Origin: Deinococcus metallilatus
GTDB lineage: Bacteria > Deinococcota > Deinococci > Deinococcales > Deinococcaceae
Direction: 5' to 3'
Length of the DNA stretch: 64,000 nt
Assembly (NCBI RefSeq): GCF_004758605.1
Contig: NZ_CP038512.1
Location: 2,022,501 to 2,086,500 of the forward strand
Position numbers and translations under genes: made by a program. The notes below the pieces were generated by a model. It did not search any database. It saw nothing but the letters and a program-made list of their open reading frames with translations, and was not told where the DNA came from. Each line of letters starts with the position of its first letter. The first letter of the stretch is position 1. Below are positions 56,727-64,000 of the stretch, piece by piece.

Positions 56727-58275
56727 GCGCCCCTCCTTCCGGTGCCCCGGTCACGGCGAGGGGACTCGGGTCCTGCGCCATCGCCGCCATGATGCGGTCC
56801 TGCGTCAGCTCCTCACGCGAAAGTTCCGTCACCGTGCGGCCCTCGCGCAACACCACGACGCGATTTGAGCCTTCCGCGAGTTCCTCCAGTTCGCTGCTGA
56901 TCATCAGCACACCCAGGCCTTCCCGCGCGAGTTCGCTCAGCAGGCGCTGAATCTCGGCCTTGGCCCCCACGTCGATGCCGCGGGTGGGTTCGTCGAGGAT
57001 CAGCAGTTCCGGGTTCAGGCACAGCCAGCGGGCCAGCAAGACCTTCTGCTGGTTGCCGCCGGAGAGTTCACGGATCTTCTGATCGGGTCCGGCGGTCTTG
57101 ATGCCGAGCTGGGCGATGAACCGGTCCACGATCTCCGCCTGCCGCGCCGCGTCCACGACGCCAGAACGCGCCAGGGCAGGCAACAGCGCGAGCGTGAGAT
57201 TCTCCCGGACGGTCATGTGCGGGATGATGCCTTCCGTCTTGCGGTCCTCCGAGCAGAAGCCGATGCCGCGCGCGATGGCGCCAGCGGGCGAGCGGAAGCG
57301 CGCGGGCGCGCCGTTCACCCGCAGCTCGCCCCCGGTCAGGTCGTCCGCGCCGAAGATCGCCCGCGCCGTCTCGCTGCGCCCCGAGCCGAGCAGGCCCGCC
57401 AGGCCCACGATCTCCCCCGCACGCACGTTGAGGCTGGCGTCTTTCAGGGCAGGCCCGGTGCGGAGGTGCCAGGCTTCGAGCAGCGTCTCGCCGGGCGGCC
57501 CGCTGCGCTCGAAGGCCGTCTCGCCCTCGCGGCGCACCTCCCCGATCTCCTTGCCGAGCATCTTCGCCACCAGTTCGAGTTTGCTGATGTCCCCCATCGC
57601 CCGCTCGTCCACCGTGCGCCCGTCGCGCATGATGGTGACGCGGTCACACACGGCATACAGCTCGTCGAGGCGGTGCGAGACGAAGACCACGCCCACGCCG
57701 TCCCCCTTCAGTTGCCGGATCACGCCGAACAGCGTCTCCACCTCGCGGTCGTCGAGCGAGGAGGTCGGTTCGTCCATGATCACCAGGCGGCTCTGGAAGG
57801 ACACGGCGCGGGCAATGGCGACCATCTGCTGCACGGCGACGCTATAGGACGCCAGGGGCCGCGTCACGTCCACCCGCACGCCGAAGCGTTCCAGCAGTCT
57901 GCGCGCCTCCGCGTTCATGGCGCGCCAGTCTATGAAGAGGCCCCGGCGGGGTTCACGCCCCAGGAAGACATTCTCCGCGACGGAGCGGAAGCCGACCAGA
58001 TTGACCTCCTGGTAGATGGTGCTGATGCCGCCGCGCTGCGCGGCCTGCGGGGAATGGAAGTCCACCTCCTGCCCGGCGAGGCGGACGGTGCCCCGGTCCC
58101 TGCGGTACGCGCCCGTCAGAATCTTGATCAGGGTACTTTTCCCCGCGCCGTTCTGCCCGATCAGGGCGTGGACCTCGCCCTGCCCCACGTGTAGCGAGGC
58201 GTCTTGCAGGGCCAGGACGCCGGGAAAGGTCTTGGTGATGCCCTCCATCACGAGGAGGGGTTGGGCGTCGTTCAC
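56719..58275 (-). CDS. Sugar ABC transporter ATP-binding protein, two domains (RbsA/YtfR type)
   Basis: 518 residues from the GTG at 58275. Two nucleotide-binding domains: the first has Walker A 'LIGQNGAGKSTLIKILTG' and Walker B 'LVIMDEPTSSLDD' but a degenerate signature (YSVAVQQM). The second has a degenerate Walker A (LLGSGRSE) but an intact signature 'IRELSGGNQQKVLLARWL'. This complementary decay is normal for CUT2 ATPases. An internal ATG (58248) is an alternative start. The open frame to 58434 runs past the intergenic region and is not supported. Confidence 0.93.
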   Translation of the reverse strand: MNDAQPLLVMEGITKTFPGVLALQDASLHVGQGEVHALIGQNGAGKSTLIKILTGAYRRDRGTVRLAGQEVDFHSPQAAQRGGISTIYQEVNLVGFRSVAENVFLGREPRRGLFIDWRAMNAEARRLLERFGVRVDVTRPLASYSVAVQQMVAIARAVSFQSRLVIMDEPTSSLDDREVETLFGVIRQLKGDGVGVVFVSHRLDELYAVCDRVTIMRDGRTVDERAMGDISKLELVAKMLGKEIGEVRREGETAFERSGPPGETLLEAWHLRTGPALKDASLNVRAGEIVGLAGLLGSGRSETARAIFGADDLTGGELRVNGAPARFRSPAGAIARGIGFCSEDRKTEGIIPHMTVRENLTLALLPALARSGVVDAARQAEIVDRFIAQLGIKTAGPDQKIRELSGGNQQKVLLARWLCLNPELLILDEPTRGIDVGAKAEIQRLLSELAREGLGVLMISSELEELAEGSNRVVVLREGRTVTELSREELTQDRIMAAMAQDPSPLAVTGAPEGGARG

Positions 58276-58348
58276 GTGGCCCCCTGGGAACGCGGGCGGG
58301 AGGTTCACGGACAGGAGACTCTCCGTGAACCTCCGGCTCCGCCGTCCG

Positions 58349-59317
58349 TCAGTACGAGGTGCTGAGGCTGGCCTTGGCGTTGTTGGCGTCGAAGAAGCGG
58401 TCGGGGTTGATGATCTTGGCGGGAATCTTGTCACCCCTGGCGTAGCGGATCAGCGTCTCGTAGGCCTTGGGGCCGAAGCGCGGGTTGCATTCCACCGTCG
58501 CGCCGAGCTTCCCGTCGATGATGGCTTGCAGCGCGTCCTTTTCCCCGTCGATGGACACGACGGTCACGTCCTTGCCGGGCTGCTTGCCCGCCGCTTCGAG
58601 GGCGGCGATGGCACCCAGCGCCATCTCGTCGTTGTGGGCGTACACGGCGGTCACGTCGGGGTGCGCCTGGAGCAGCGTCTCCATCACCTGGCGGCCCTTG
58701 TCGCGGGCAAAGTCGCCGGACTGCGAAGCGACGATCTTCATGCCGGGGAACTTCTTGATGTAGGTGTCGAAGCCGGTCTTGCGGTCATTGGCGGGGCTGG
58801 AGCCGGTGGTGCCCTCCAGCTCGATGATGGTGGCCTTGCCGTTCGTCTTCTTGGCGAGCCAGTCAGCGGCGCGCTGGCCTTCCTGCACGAAGTCCGAGCC
58901 GATAAAGGTCACGTAGTCCACCCCCGGCTTCGCCAGCTTGGGGTCCACCGTGCGGTCCAGGAGAATCACCGGAATCCCGGCGGCGCGCGCCTTTTTCACG
59001 GCGGCGGCCAGGGGTTTTTCCTCACGCGGCGCCAGGAAGATGGCGTCCACCCGCTGCGCGATCATCGAGTCCACGTCGCTGACCTGCTTGGCGGCGGACC
59101 CGGCGGCGTCGGTGTACACCAGTTGCCAGCCCAGCTTCTTCGCCTCGTCCTGCATGCTCTTGGTCTGGGCGAGGCGCCAGGGATTGTTGCTCTCCGTCTG
59201 GGCAAAACCGACCTTGTAGGTCTTCTTCTGCGCCAGTTTGGGCAGGCCCTGCGCGAGGGCGAAGGCGGACAGTCCGGCGGCGGCGAGCATGACCGAGAGG
59301 GCGAGGGGACGCTTCAT
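58349..59317 (-). CDS. Sugar ABC transporter substrate-binding protein (YtfQ-like)
   Basis: 322 residues from the ATG at 59317 (AGGAGGAAGAACC ribosome site). Signal peptide (about 1-22) and a type I binding fold: 'YKVGFAQTESNNPWRLAQTK', 'QRVDAIFLAPREEKPLAAAV' and 'IPVILLDRTVD'. The late 'ECNPRFGPKAYETLIR' is a phrase typical of YtfQ. By analogy the ligand may be galactofuranose or another furanose; not proven. First gene of the importer. Confidence 0.88.
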   Translation of the reverse strand: MKRPLALSVMLAAAGLSAFALAQGLPKLAQKKTYKVGFAQTESNNPWRLAQTKSMQDEAKKLGWQLVYTDAAGSAAKQVSDVDSMIAQRVDAIFLAPREEKPLAAAVKKARAAGIPVILLDRTVDPKLAKPGVDYVTFIGSDFVQEGQRAADWLAKKTNGKATIIELEGTTGSSPANDRKTGFDTYIKKFPGMKIVASQSGDFARDKGRQVMETLLQAHPDVTAVYAHNDEMALGAIAALEAAGKQPGKDVTVVSIDGEKDALQAIIDGKLGATVECNPRFGPKAYETLIRYARGDKIPAKIINPDRFFDANNAKASLSTSY

Positions 59318-59438
59318 GGTTCTTCCTCCTGTCTCCACGGGGGAACTTCGGCGCGGTGGCACGAGCTTCTCAGGCTGAAGGCGGGTCAGGCAGCGGGTGG
59401 GCGTCCTCCCTTCCGGCAGGCGGGGGTTGGTCAGGGCC

Positions 59439-59488
59439 TTGAATTGCAATGCTTTTCACAGCCTGCGCCTCCTCTGGGGCACTGTCAA
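59439..59488 (-). promoter_or_regulatory. Promoter and LacI-type operator candidate of the sugar importer
   Basis: Minus strand consensus -35 TTGACA (59488-59483), 17 bases, weak -10 CAGGCT (59465-59460). Directly after it is GTGAAAAGCATTGCAATTCAA (59459-59439), whose core ATTGCAAT is a perfect 8-base palindrome with partly matching flanks (GTGAA...TTCAA). The position over the transcription start suits a LacI/GalR-type repressor. The leader to the ATG would be about 135 bases. Confidence 0.45.
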
Positions 59489-59646
59489 GCCCCCTCATCC
59501 ACGCGGGTCAGGCGAGCCGGTCCGGAGGCCCAACCTCAGCTTCGCGGTTGCCCTGGGGACAGTCCATTGATGCCCAGGTGGTGTTGATAGACCGCGCGAG
59601 GGCCTGACAGGAAGTTCCTTCCGGGACGTGCTTGGTCGTTCTGAAG

Positions 59647-59674
59647 GGAGCATCCCCGCCTGCACGGGGAAAAC
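59647..59674 (-). CRISPR. Solitary type I-E-like CRISPR repeat
   Basis: On the minus strand 28 bases: GTTTTCCCCGTGCAGGCGGG followed by GATGCTCC. Length, CCCC-GxxxxxG-GGGG hairpin core and ends closely follow type I-E repeats such as that of E. coli. The bases 61 positions either side are not repeats, and no cas genes are in the window. On the minus strand it is preceded by AT-rich DNA (about 59680-59760) that could be an old leader. Confidence 0.5.
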
Positions 59675-59768
59675 ACTCTGGAATACCGAAGCCTGACAAG
59701 TCTCAAGACCCCAGAAGTCTCTTTATGGTGATACTGAACACAATTTTCATAGGGCACGGGCTGAAGCT

Positions 59769-59793
59769 CCCTCTCCCAGGCGTACGGAGAGGG
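59769..59793. terminator. Hairpin after livF
   Basis: Perfect 8-bp stem CCCTCTCC / GGAGAGGG (59769-59776 with 59786-59793), 9-base loop. On the minus strand it lies 20 bases past the livF stop, but the following T run is poor (AGCTTC). Confidence 0.5.
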
Positions 59794-59812
59794 ATCATCG
59801 CCCGTCACGCAG

Positions 59813-60571
59813 TCACACCCCGAGATAGGCCCGGATGATGTCCGGGTCGCCCATCAGTTCGCGGCTCGGCCCTTCCTTGACCAGCCGCCCCAGTTCCAAC
59901 ACGTAGGTGCGGTCGGTGACCTTCAGCACCTGCCGGACGTTCTGCTCGACCAGCAGGACGGTCAGGCCCAGTTCTCGCAGGGAGCCGATCACCCGCATCA
60001 CCTCGGACACGACCAGCGGCGCGAGGCCCAGGCTGGGTTCGTCCATCAGGAGGACTTCCGGCTCGCTCATCAGCGCGCGGCCAATGGCGACCATCTGTTG
60101 CTCCCCGCCGGAAAGGGCCGCTGCGGGCGTCAGGCGTTTTTCCGTCAGGCGCGGAAAGAAGTCGTAGACCTTCTGGAGATTGGCGGCCCGGTTCGCCTTG
60201 GTGCGCGGCAGGTAAGCGCCCATCAGCAGGTTCTCCTCGACCGACATCTGGCCGAAGAGCTGGCGGCCCATCGGCACATGCGCCACCCCCAGGTCGGTGA
60301 TCTTGTGCGGCGGCACGCCGTTGAGGTTGTGGCCGCGGTAGGTGGCGGTGCCCGCCCTGGCCTTCAGCATCCCCGAGAGCACCCGCAGGATGGTGCTCTT
60401 GCCGCTGCCGTTCCCGCCCACCAGGCCGACCAGCTCGCCCTTGTCGACATGCAGCGAGACGCCGAACACCACCTGCACCTCCCCGTAGGCGACCTCCAGG
60501 TCTTCGGCGTTCAGCACGCGGTCACGGACGGGGACGGGGACAGGTTGGGGCTGGACGCTAGTCATGGTCAT
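59813..60571 (-). CDS. livF: Branched-chain amino acid ABC transporter ATPase LivF
   Basis: 252 residues. Walker A 'LVGGNGSGKSTILRVLSG', signature 'AAALSGGEQQMVAIGRALM', Walker B 'VLLMDEPSLGLAP', H-loop 'LLVEQNV'. The short family tail '...DIIRAYLGV' is present. Pairs with LivG. Overlaps livG by 14 bases; last gene of the liv operon. Confidence 0.95.
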   Translation of the reverse strand: MTMTSVQPQPVPVPVRDRVLNAEDLEVAYGEVQVVFGVSLHVDKGELVGLVGGNGSGKSTILRVLSGMLKARAGTATYRGHNLNGVPPHKITDLGVAHVPMGRQLFGQMSVEENLLMGAYLPRTKANRAANLQKVYDFFPRLTEKRLTPAAALSGGEQQMVAIGRALMSEPEVLLMDEPSLGLAPLVVSEVMRVIGSLRELGLTVLLVEQNVRQVLKVTDRTYVLELGRLVKEGPSRELMGDPDIIRAYLGV

Positions 60572-61340
60572 CTCCCAGGTAGGCGCGGATCACGTCGGGA
60601 TGCGCAGCGACCGCCTGCGGCTCACCCTCGGCGAGCAGTTCGCCAAAGGCCATGCAGATCACGTGATCCGAGAGAGACATGATGACGTGCATGATGTGCT
60701 CGACCATCACGACGCCGAGGCCCGACTGGACCAGCGAGCGGATCAGGGCCACCATTTCCTGTTGGGCGGGCGGGTTCAGGCCCGCGATGCTCTCGTCGAG
60801 GAACAGCAGGCGGGGTTCCAGCGCGAGCGCCTTGGCGAGTTCCAGGCGGCGGCGGCGGGCCAGGTTGAGTTCGGCGGCGGGCTGCGCGGCGCGGTCGGCC
60901 AGGCCCACCCGTTCCAGCACGGCATACGCCTGATCCTCCGCCACCCGCCCCCGGTGGTGCAGGAAGCTGGCCACCAGCACGTTTTCCAGCACGCTGAGAT
61001 TCTCGAAGGGCCGCTCGACCTGGAAGGTGCGGGCCATGCCCAGCCGCGCCCGCGCCTGCGGCGGCACCTGGGTCACGTCGCGTCCGTCGAAGGTCACGCG
61101 GCCCGCGCTGGGGCGCGCGAAGCCGGTCAGCGCATTGAACAGGGTGGTCTTCCCGGCCCCGTTCGGCCCGATCAAGCCCAGAATCTCGCCGGGCCGCACC
61201 GCGAGGCTGATGTCCTTTACGGCGGTCACGCCGCCGAACCGCACGGTGATCCCCTCGGCGGTGAGAAGGGGTGGCCCCTGCGGCGCGTGGACGGGCTGGC
61301 CGGGGAAGGGGGTGACTGCGGGGAACTCGGGCGTGGTCAT
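60558..61340 (-). CDS. livG: Branched-chain amino acid ABC transporter ATPase LivG
   Basis: 260 residues from the ATG at 61340, which overlaps the livM stop (ATGA). Walker A 'LIGPNGAGKTTLFNALTG', 'GMARTFQVERPFENLSV', signature-like 'AAELNLARRRRLELAKAL' (the usual LSGGQ/LSYGQ is altered to LNLARR), Walker B 'LLFLDESIAGLNP' (Glu then Ser instead of Pro) and 'MVEHIMHVI'. The altered signature is unusual but also occurs in some Liv-family ATPases. The frame open to 62360 is a shadow of livM. Confidence 0.92.
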   Translation of the reverse strand: MTTPEFPAVTPFPGQPVHAPQGPPLLTAEGITVRFGGVTAVKDISLAVRPGEILGLIGPNGAGKTTLFNALTGFARPSAGRVTFDGRDVTQVPPQARARLGMARTFQVERPFENLSVLENVLVASFLHHRGRVAEDQAYAVLERVGLADRAAQPAAELNLARRRRLELAKALALEPRLLFLDESIAGLNPPAQQEMVALIRSLVQSGLGVVMVEHIMHVIMSLSDHVICMAFGELLAEGEPQAVAAHPDVIRAYLGDDHD

Positions 61341-62344
61341 CTTGCCGTCCCCAACTTGCGCCCGGTGCGCCCGAAGAGGCCCATGATGCCGTCCGGGGCA
61401 AACAGCGTGATGACGAGGATCAGGACGCCGTAGATCAGCAGGTTGGCGCTGGCGAAGACTGTGCGGAACACCTCGCCGAACACGCTCAGCAGCAGGGCGC
61501 CGATGATCGGCCCCTGGATACTCCCCCGCCCGCCGATGATCGCCATCAGCGCGATCTGCACGCTGAGCGGCAGTTCCAGCAGCGTGTGCGGCTCGAAGGC
61601 TTGCAGGTAGATCGCGTAGAGGCTCCCGCCCAGGGCCGTCAGGGCCGCGCTGAGCATGAACGCGAGCACCTTCATCCGCGTGGGATCGATGCCCAATGCC
61701 CGCGCCCCGTCCTCGTCCTCGCGCACGGCCTGGAGGGCGTAGCCCAGCCGCGAGCGGCGCAGCAGGTGCGTGACCAGCAGCGTGAGGGCCACGAAGGCGA
61801 AGGCCAGGCCGTATTCCACCTTGCGGTCGAACAGGTCCAGGCCGAAGAGTCGGGGCAGTTCCGGCATGAAGAGGCCCTCCGCCCCGCCCGTCCACGAGCT
61901 GTTGATCGCCACCAGCCGCAGCACCAGCGCGACCGCGATGGTGGACAGCACGAAGTAACTCCCCCGCAGGCGGAACGTCAGCGCCCCCCACACGGCGGCC
62001 AGCAGCGCGGCCAGCCCCATGCCGATCAGGGCGCCCCACCACGGCGCCACCGGGCCGCCGAAAAAGGCCGGGACGCGCTCCGGCGTGGCCAGCAGCGTCA
62101 GGGTATAGGCCCCGACCCCCACGAAAGCCGCGTGCCCCAGGCTGAGCTGCCCCGCCCAGCCGCCCAGAATGTTCCAGCTCATCGCGAAGCCCGCGAAGAT
62201 CAGGGTGGCGACCCCGAAGTTCAGCGCCTTGCCAAAGACGAAGGGGTACAGCAGCATCACGGCCAGCAGCACCAGGCTCAGCCAGACGTTGCCGAAGGTG
62301 AGGGCGCGGGGCCGGGCGGCGGGCAGCGGTGCGGCGGTCGTCAC
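61337..62344 (-). CDS. livM: Branched-chain amino acid ABC transporter permease LivM
   Basis: 335 residues, about ten membrane helices. Family motifs 'GWAGQLSLGHAAFVGVGAYT' and 'AVREDEDGARALGIDPTRMKV' then 'IIGGRGSIQGPIIGALLL'. GTG start with GGGAG before it. Forms the channel with LivH. Confidence 0.94.
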   Translation of the reverse strand: MTTAAPLPAARPRALTFGNVWLSLVLLAVMLLYPFVFGKALNFGVATLIFAGFAMSWNILGGWAGQLSLGHAAFVGVGAYTLTLLATPERVPAFFGGPVAPWWGALIGMGLAALLAAVWGALTFRLRGSYFVLSTIAVALVLRLVAINSSWTGGAEGLFMPELPRLFGLDLFDRKVEYGLAFAFVALTLLVTHLLRRSRLGYALQAVREDEDGARALGIDPTRMKVLAFMLSAALTALGGSLYAIYLQAFEPHTLLELPLSVQIALMAIIGGRGSIQGPIIGALLLSVFGEVFRTVFASANLLIYGVLILVITLFAPDGIMGLFGRTGRKLGTAR

Positions 62345-62408
62345 GCGGCTCCCTTCCCACTCGCGTCCGCCCGGAAAAAATGCGGGGAAAACGCCGATTT
62401 TTTCGGAA

Positions 62409-63296
62409 TCATACGCGCTTCACCGTCCTCCCGAACAGCCCTTCCGGGCGCAGCAGCAGCACCAGCAGGAAGGCGATCAGGCCGTAGGCGTCCCGGTAGT
62501 TGTTGCTGATGTAAAAGGCCCCCAGCGACTCGATCACGCCCAGCACCAGCCCGCCCACGACCGCGCCGGGCAGGTTGCCGAGGCCTCCCAGCACGGTCAC
62601 GATAAAGGCCTTGGTGGTGTAGTTCTCGCCCACCGTCGGGAAGGCGTACAGCAGCGGCATCAGCAGCACGCCCGCGATGGCGGCAAAGGCCACGCCCAGC
62701 CCGAAGACGATGGCCTGGATGTGCCCCGTCTTCACGCCCTGCAACTCGGCCCCCAGGGGATTTTGCGCGGTGGCGCGGATGGCGCGGCCCAGCTCGGTGC
62801 GGTAGAGCAGCAGGTTCAGGCCCACGATGGCCGCCACCGTGCCCAGGCCCGCGATCAGCAGCGGGATGCTGACCTGTACCCCGCCGAGCTGAAAGGTGCT
62901 GGTCGCGTAGGGCACGTTGATGCTCTGCGGCTGCGCCCCGAAGGTCAGCAGCAGCGTGTTGCTGATGATCAGCCCCAGGCCCAGCGTGGCGAGGATGCTG
63001 CCCTCGTTCAGCCGGTCCCCCAGCCGCGAGAGCACCAGGCGCTGGATCACGAAGCCCAGCGCGAAGCCAGCCGGTGCCGCCACCAGCAGGCTGAGATAGG
63101 GGTCGAGGTGAAAGGTGCGAAAGAGCGCCAGCGTGATGAACATGCCGATGGCCAGAAAGTCGCCGTGCGCGAAGTTGATGATGTTCATCACGCCGAAGAT
63201 CAGACTCAGGCCCGTGCCGATCAGGGCGTACAGCCCCCCGGTAAGGAGGCCCTGCACCAATGTTTGAAGGAGTGCCGTGACGGCGGCTTGATCCAT
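62409..63296 (-). CDS. livH: Branched-chain amino acid ABC transporter permease LivH
   Basis: 295 residues, about eight membrane helices. 'GLLTGGLYALIGTGLSLIFGV' then 'NIINFAHGDFLAIGMF' at the N-terminus, 'RAIRATAQNPLGAELQGVKT' loop, and 'LGGLGNLPGAVVGGLVLGVIE' near the end. Ribosome site AAGGAG. A 64-base gap to livM contains no feature. A heptad repeat lies between it and the binding-protein gene. Confidence 0.94.
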   Translation of the reverse strand: MDQAAVTALLQTLVQGLLTGGLYALIGTGLSLIFGVMNIINFAHGDFLAIGMFITLALFRTFHLDPYLSLLVAAPAGFALGFVIQRLVLSRLGDRLNEGSILATLGLGLIISNTLLLTFGAQPQSINVPYATSTFQLGGVQVSIPLLIAGLGTVAAIVGLNLLLYRTELGRAIRATAQNPLGAELQGVKTGHIQAIVFGLGVAFAAIAGVLLMPLLYAFPTVGENYTTKAFIVTVLGGLGNLPGAVVGGLVLGVIESLGAFYISNNYRDAYGLIAFLLVLLLRPEGLFGRTVKRV

Positions 63297-63308
63297 GAAG
63301 GCTCCTTT

Positions 63309-63377
63309 GGGAAGTGGTCAGTGGTGAGTGGGAAGTAGGTTGTCATTACCCTCCACTGACTACTCACCACTTCCCAC
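63309..63377. repeat. Heptad-repeat hairpin, family A
   Basis: Left side is a run of 7-base units (GGGAAGT, GGTCAGT, GGTGAGT, GGGAAGT); right side is the complementary run (CCACTGA, CTACTCA, CCACTTC, CCACTTA). The best exact pairing is GGGAAGTGGT (63309-63318) with ACCACTTCCC (63366-63375), and several registers are possible. It fills the gap between livH and the binding-protein stop. Confidence 0.75.
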
Positions 63378-64000
63378 TTACTTTCTCGGAAAGACGATCT
63401 TGCCCCGTGCCGCCGTCGCCGGGCCGACCGTCACGAACTGGCCGTTCTGGACCTGCGTGATCAGGCCCACGACGCTGTTCTGGTTCTGGTAGCCGCCATA
63501 GGTGCGGAAGTTGACGGGGCCGAAGGCGGTGCTGAGGCGGGTCTGCATGAGGGCCGCGCGGACCTTTTCGGGGTCGGTGCCGCCCCGCTGGATGGCGTCG
63601 GCAGCGGCGAGCATGGCGGCGTAGCTCTGCGCGGCGTGCTGGGAGGGTTCCTCGCCGTTCAGCGCCTTTTTGAGGCGGGTGTAGAGGCTGCGCGCCCCGG
63701 GATACTGCACGTCGGGGTTCCAGACCATCGTGACGAGGTAGTTCTCGGCGGCGGTCCCCGCGCCTTTCAGGAAGTCGGGGAGGGCGAAACCGGTGGCGAT
63801 CCCGGCGATCACCTTGGGCGAGAGTCCCACCTCCTTCACCTGCTTGGTGAGCGCCACGGCGTCCTCCTCGTAGCTGGCGAGGATCACCACGTCGGGGTTC
63901 TGGCCCCGGTAGCGGTTCAGCAGGGGCCGGAAGTCGGTCAGGCCCTTGTCGTAGGTGTCCTGGGCGAGCACCGTAAAGCCCGCGCGGGGAAGCAGGCTGG
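63378..64000 (-). CDS. Branched-chain amino acid ABC substrate-binding protein, C-terminal part (cut by window edge)
   Basis: 207 codons are visible; the frame is open to the right edge, so the N-terminus is outside. Type I binding fold of the LivJ/LivK class: 'DFRPLLNRYRGQNPDVVILASYEEDAVALTKQ', seen as a region near the right edge, 'NPDVQYPGARSLYTRLKK', 'QSYAAMLAAADAIQRGG' and 'FGPVNFRTYGGYQNQN'. Lead gene of the liv operon (binding protein, livH, livM, livG, livF). Confidence 0.9.
   Translation of the reverse strand, partial: SLLPRAGFTVLAQDTYDKGLTDFRPLLNRYRGQNPDVVILASYEEDAVALTKQVKEVGLSPKVIAGIATGFALPDFLKGAGTAAENYLVTMVWNPDVQYPGARSLYTRLKKALNGEEPSQHAAQSYAAMLAAADAIQRGGTDPEKVRAALMQTRLSTAFGPVNFRTYGGYQNQNSVVGLITQVQNGQFVTVGPATAARGKIVFPRK

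Larger units (their letters stand above)
59318..59812. other. Gene-poor region with promoter, orphan CRISPR repeat and AT-rich patch
   Basis: 495 bases. From right to left: the liv operon end hairpin (59769-59793), an AT-rich patch (about 59690-59760), a single CRISPR-type repeat (59647-59674), an unexplained stretch, and the promoter/operator of the sugar importer (59439-59488). Short open frames here lack protein-like features. Confidence 0.6.

Noticed and set aside
59508..59808. Short open frames around the orphan CRISPR repeat
   Set aside because: They read through the repeat itself, lack ribosome sites and resemble no protein family I know.
60558..62360. Open frame of 600 codons that would fuse LivG to an upstream domain
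   Set aside because: The part upstream of 61340 is the livM region in the wrong frame; livG starts at the ATGA overlap.

Overview
The window is GC-rich chromosomal DNA that most resembles a Deinococcus (Deinococcota). This rests on family content and on promoter style. At least eight start codons follow a TANNNT -10 box by only 5 to 8 bases, the leaderless-mRNA arrangement known to be common in Deinococcus. The assignment is inference; no rRNA or other marker gene is present. Coding is dense, with many ATGA/GTGA overlaps.

Layout. 1-2.3 kb: a partial DUF1905 gene, a DUF2721 membrane protein, a small exported protein and rlmN. 2.5-10.4 kb: a plus-strand run of exported TPR protein, SPOR-domain envelope protein, the redox repressor Rex, and two lipoproteins, the second a 1211-residue Ig-like protein whose 3' third is clearly less GC-rich. 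10.5-17.3 kb (minus): cpdB, a lactate-oxidase-type flavoprotein and glycolate oxidase glcE, glcD, glcF. 17.4-25.8 kb: an MFS transporter, divergent ppsR/ppsA (PEP synthase and its regulator), a branched-chain amino-acid binding protein, dinB and an RlmI-like methyltransferase. 25.9-31.1 kb (minus): a fatty-acid beta-oxidation operon (FadN-like enzyme, alpha/beta hydrolase, a low-GC SUKH protein, thiolase) with a good promoter and an overlapping palindrome. 31.4-38.5 kb: a TSUP exporter, an LCP protein, and a MoxR/DUF58/VWA/VWA operon. 38.5-44.2 kb: a scarred region with an IS630 transposase fragment, a sugar ABC transporter without ATPase, an ArgH-family lyase, and three genes that appear to keep both ends but lack their middles (secreted protein, ROK repressor, tyrosine recombinase). 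44.2-48.3 kb: PepSY protein, polysaccharide deacetylase, DedA, YVTN beta-propeller and PEBP proteins. 48.3-52.9 kb: an ABC exporter operon with two ATPases and one large FtsX permease. 53.2-59.3 kb: a PhyH-family oxygenase and a YtfQRT/YjfF-like sugar ABC importer. 59.3-59.8 kb: a gene-poor stretch with one isolated type I-E-like CRISPR repeat. 59.8-64 kb: livF, livG, livM, livH and a partial binding protein.

Most functions are central metabolism and nutrient uptake: glycolate and lactate oxidation, gluconeogenesis, beta-oxidation, sugar and amino-acid import, plus envelope maintenance. The most unusual feature is a set of self-similar 7-base repeats that build long imperfect hairpins at gene borders. 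There are three sequence families, at 14.4, 15.9, 18.7, 25.9, 31.35, 55.6 and 63.3 kb. Other points for a second look are the orphan CRISPR repeat, the cluster of internally deleted genes, the SUKH gene inside the fatty-acid operon and the leaderless promoters. No intact mobile element, CRISPR array, tRNA or rRNA was found.
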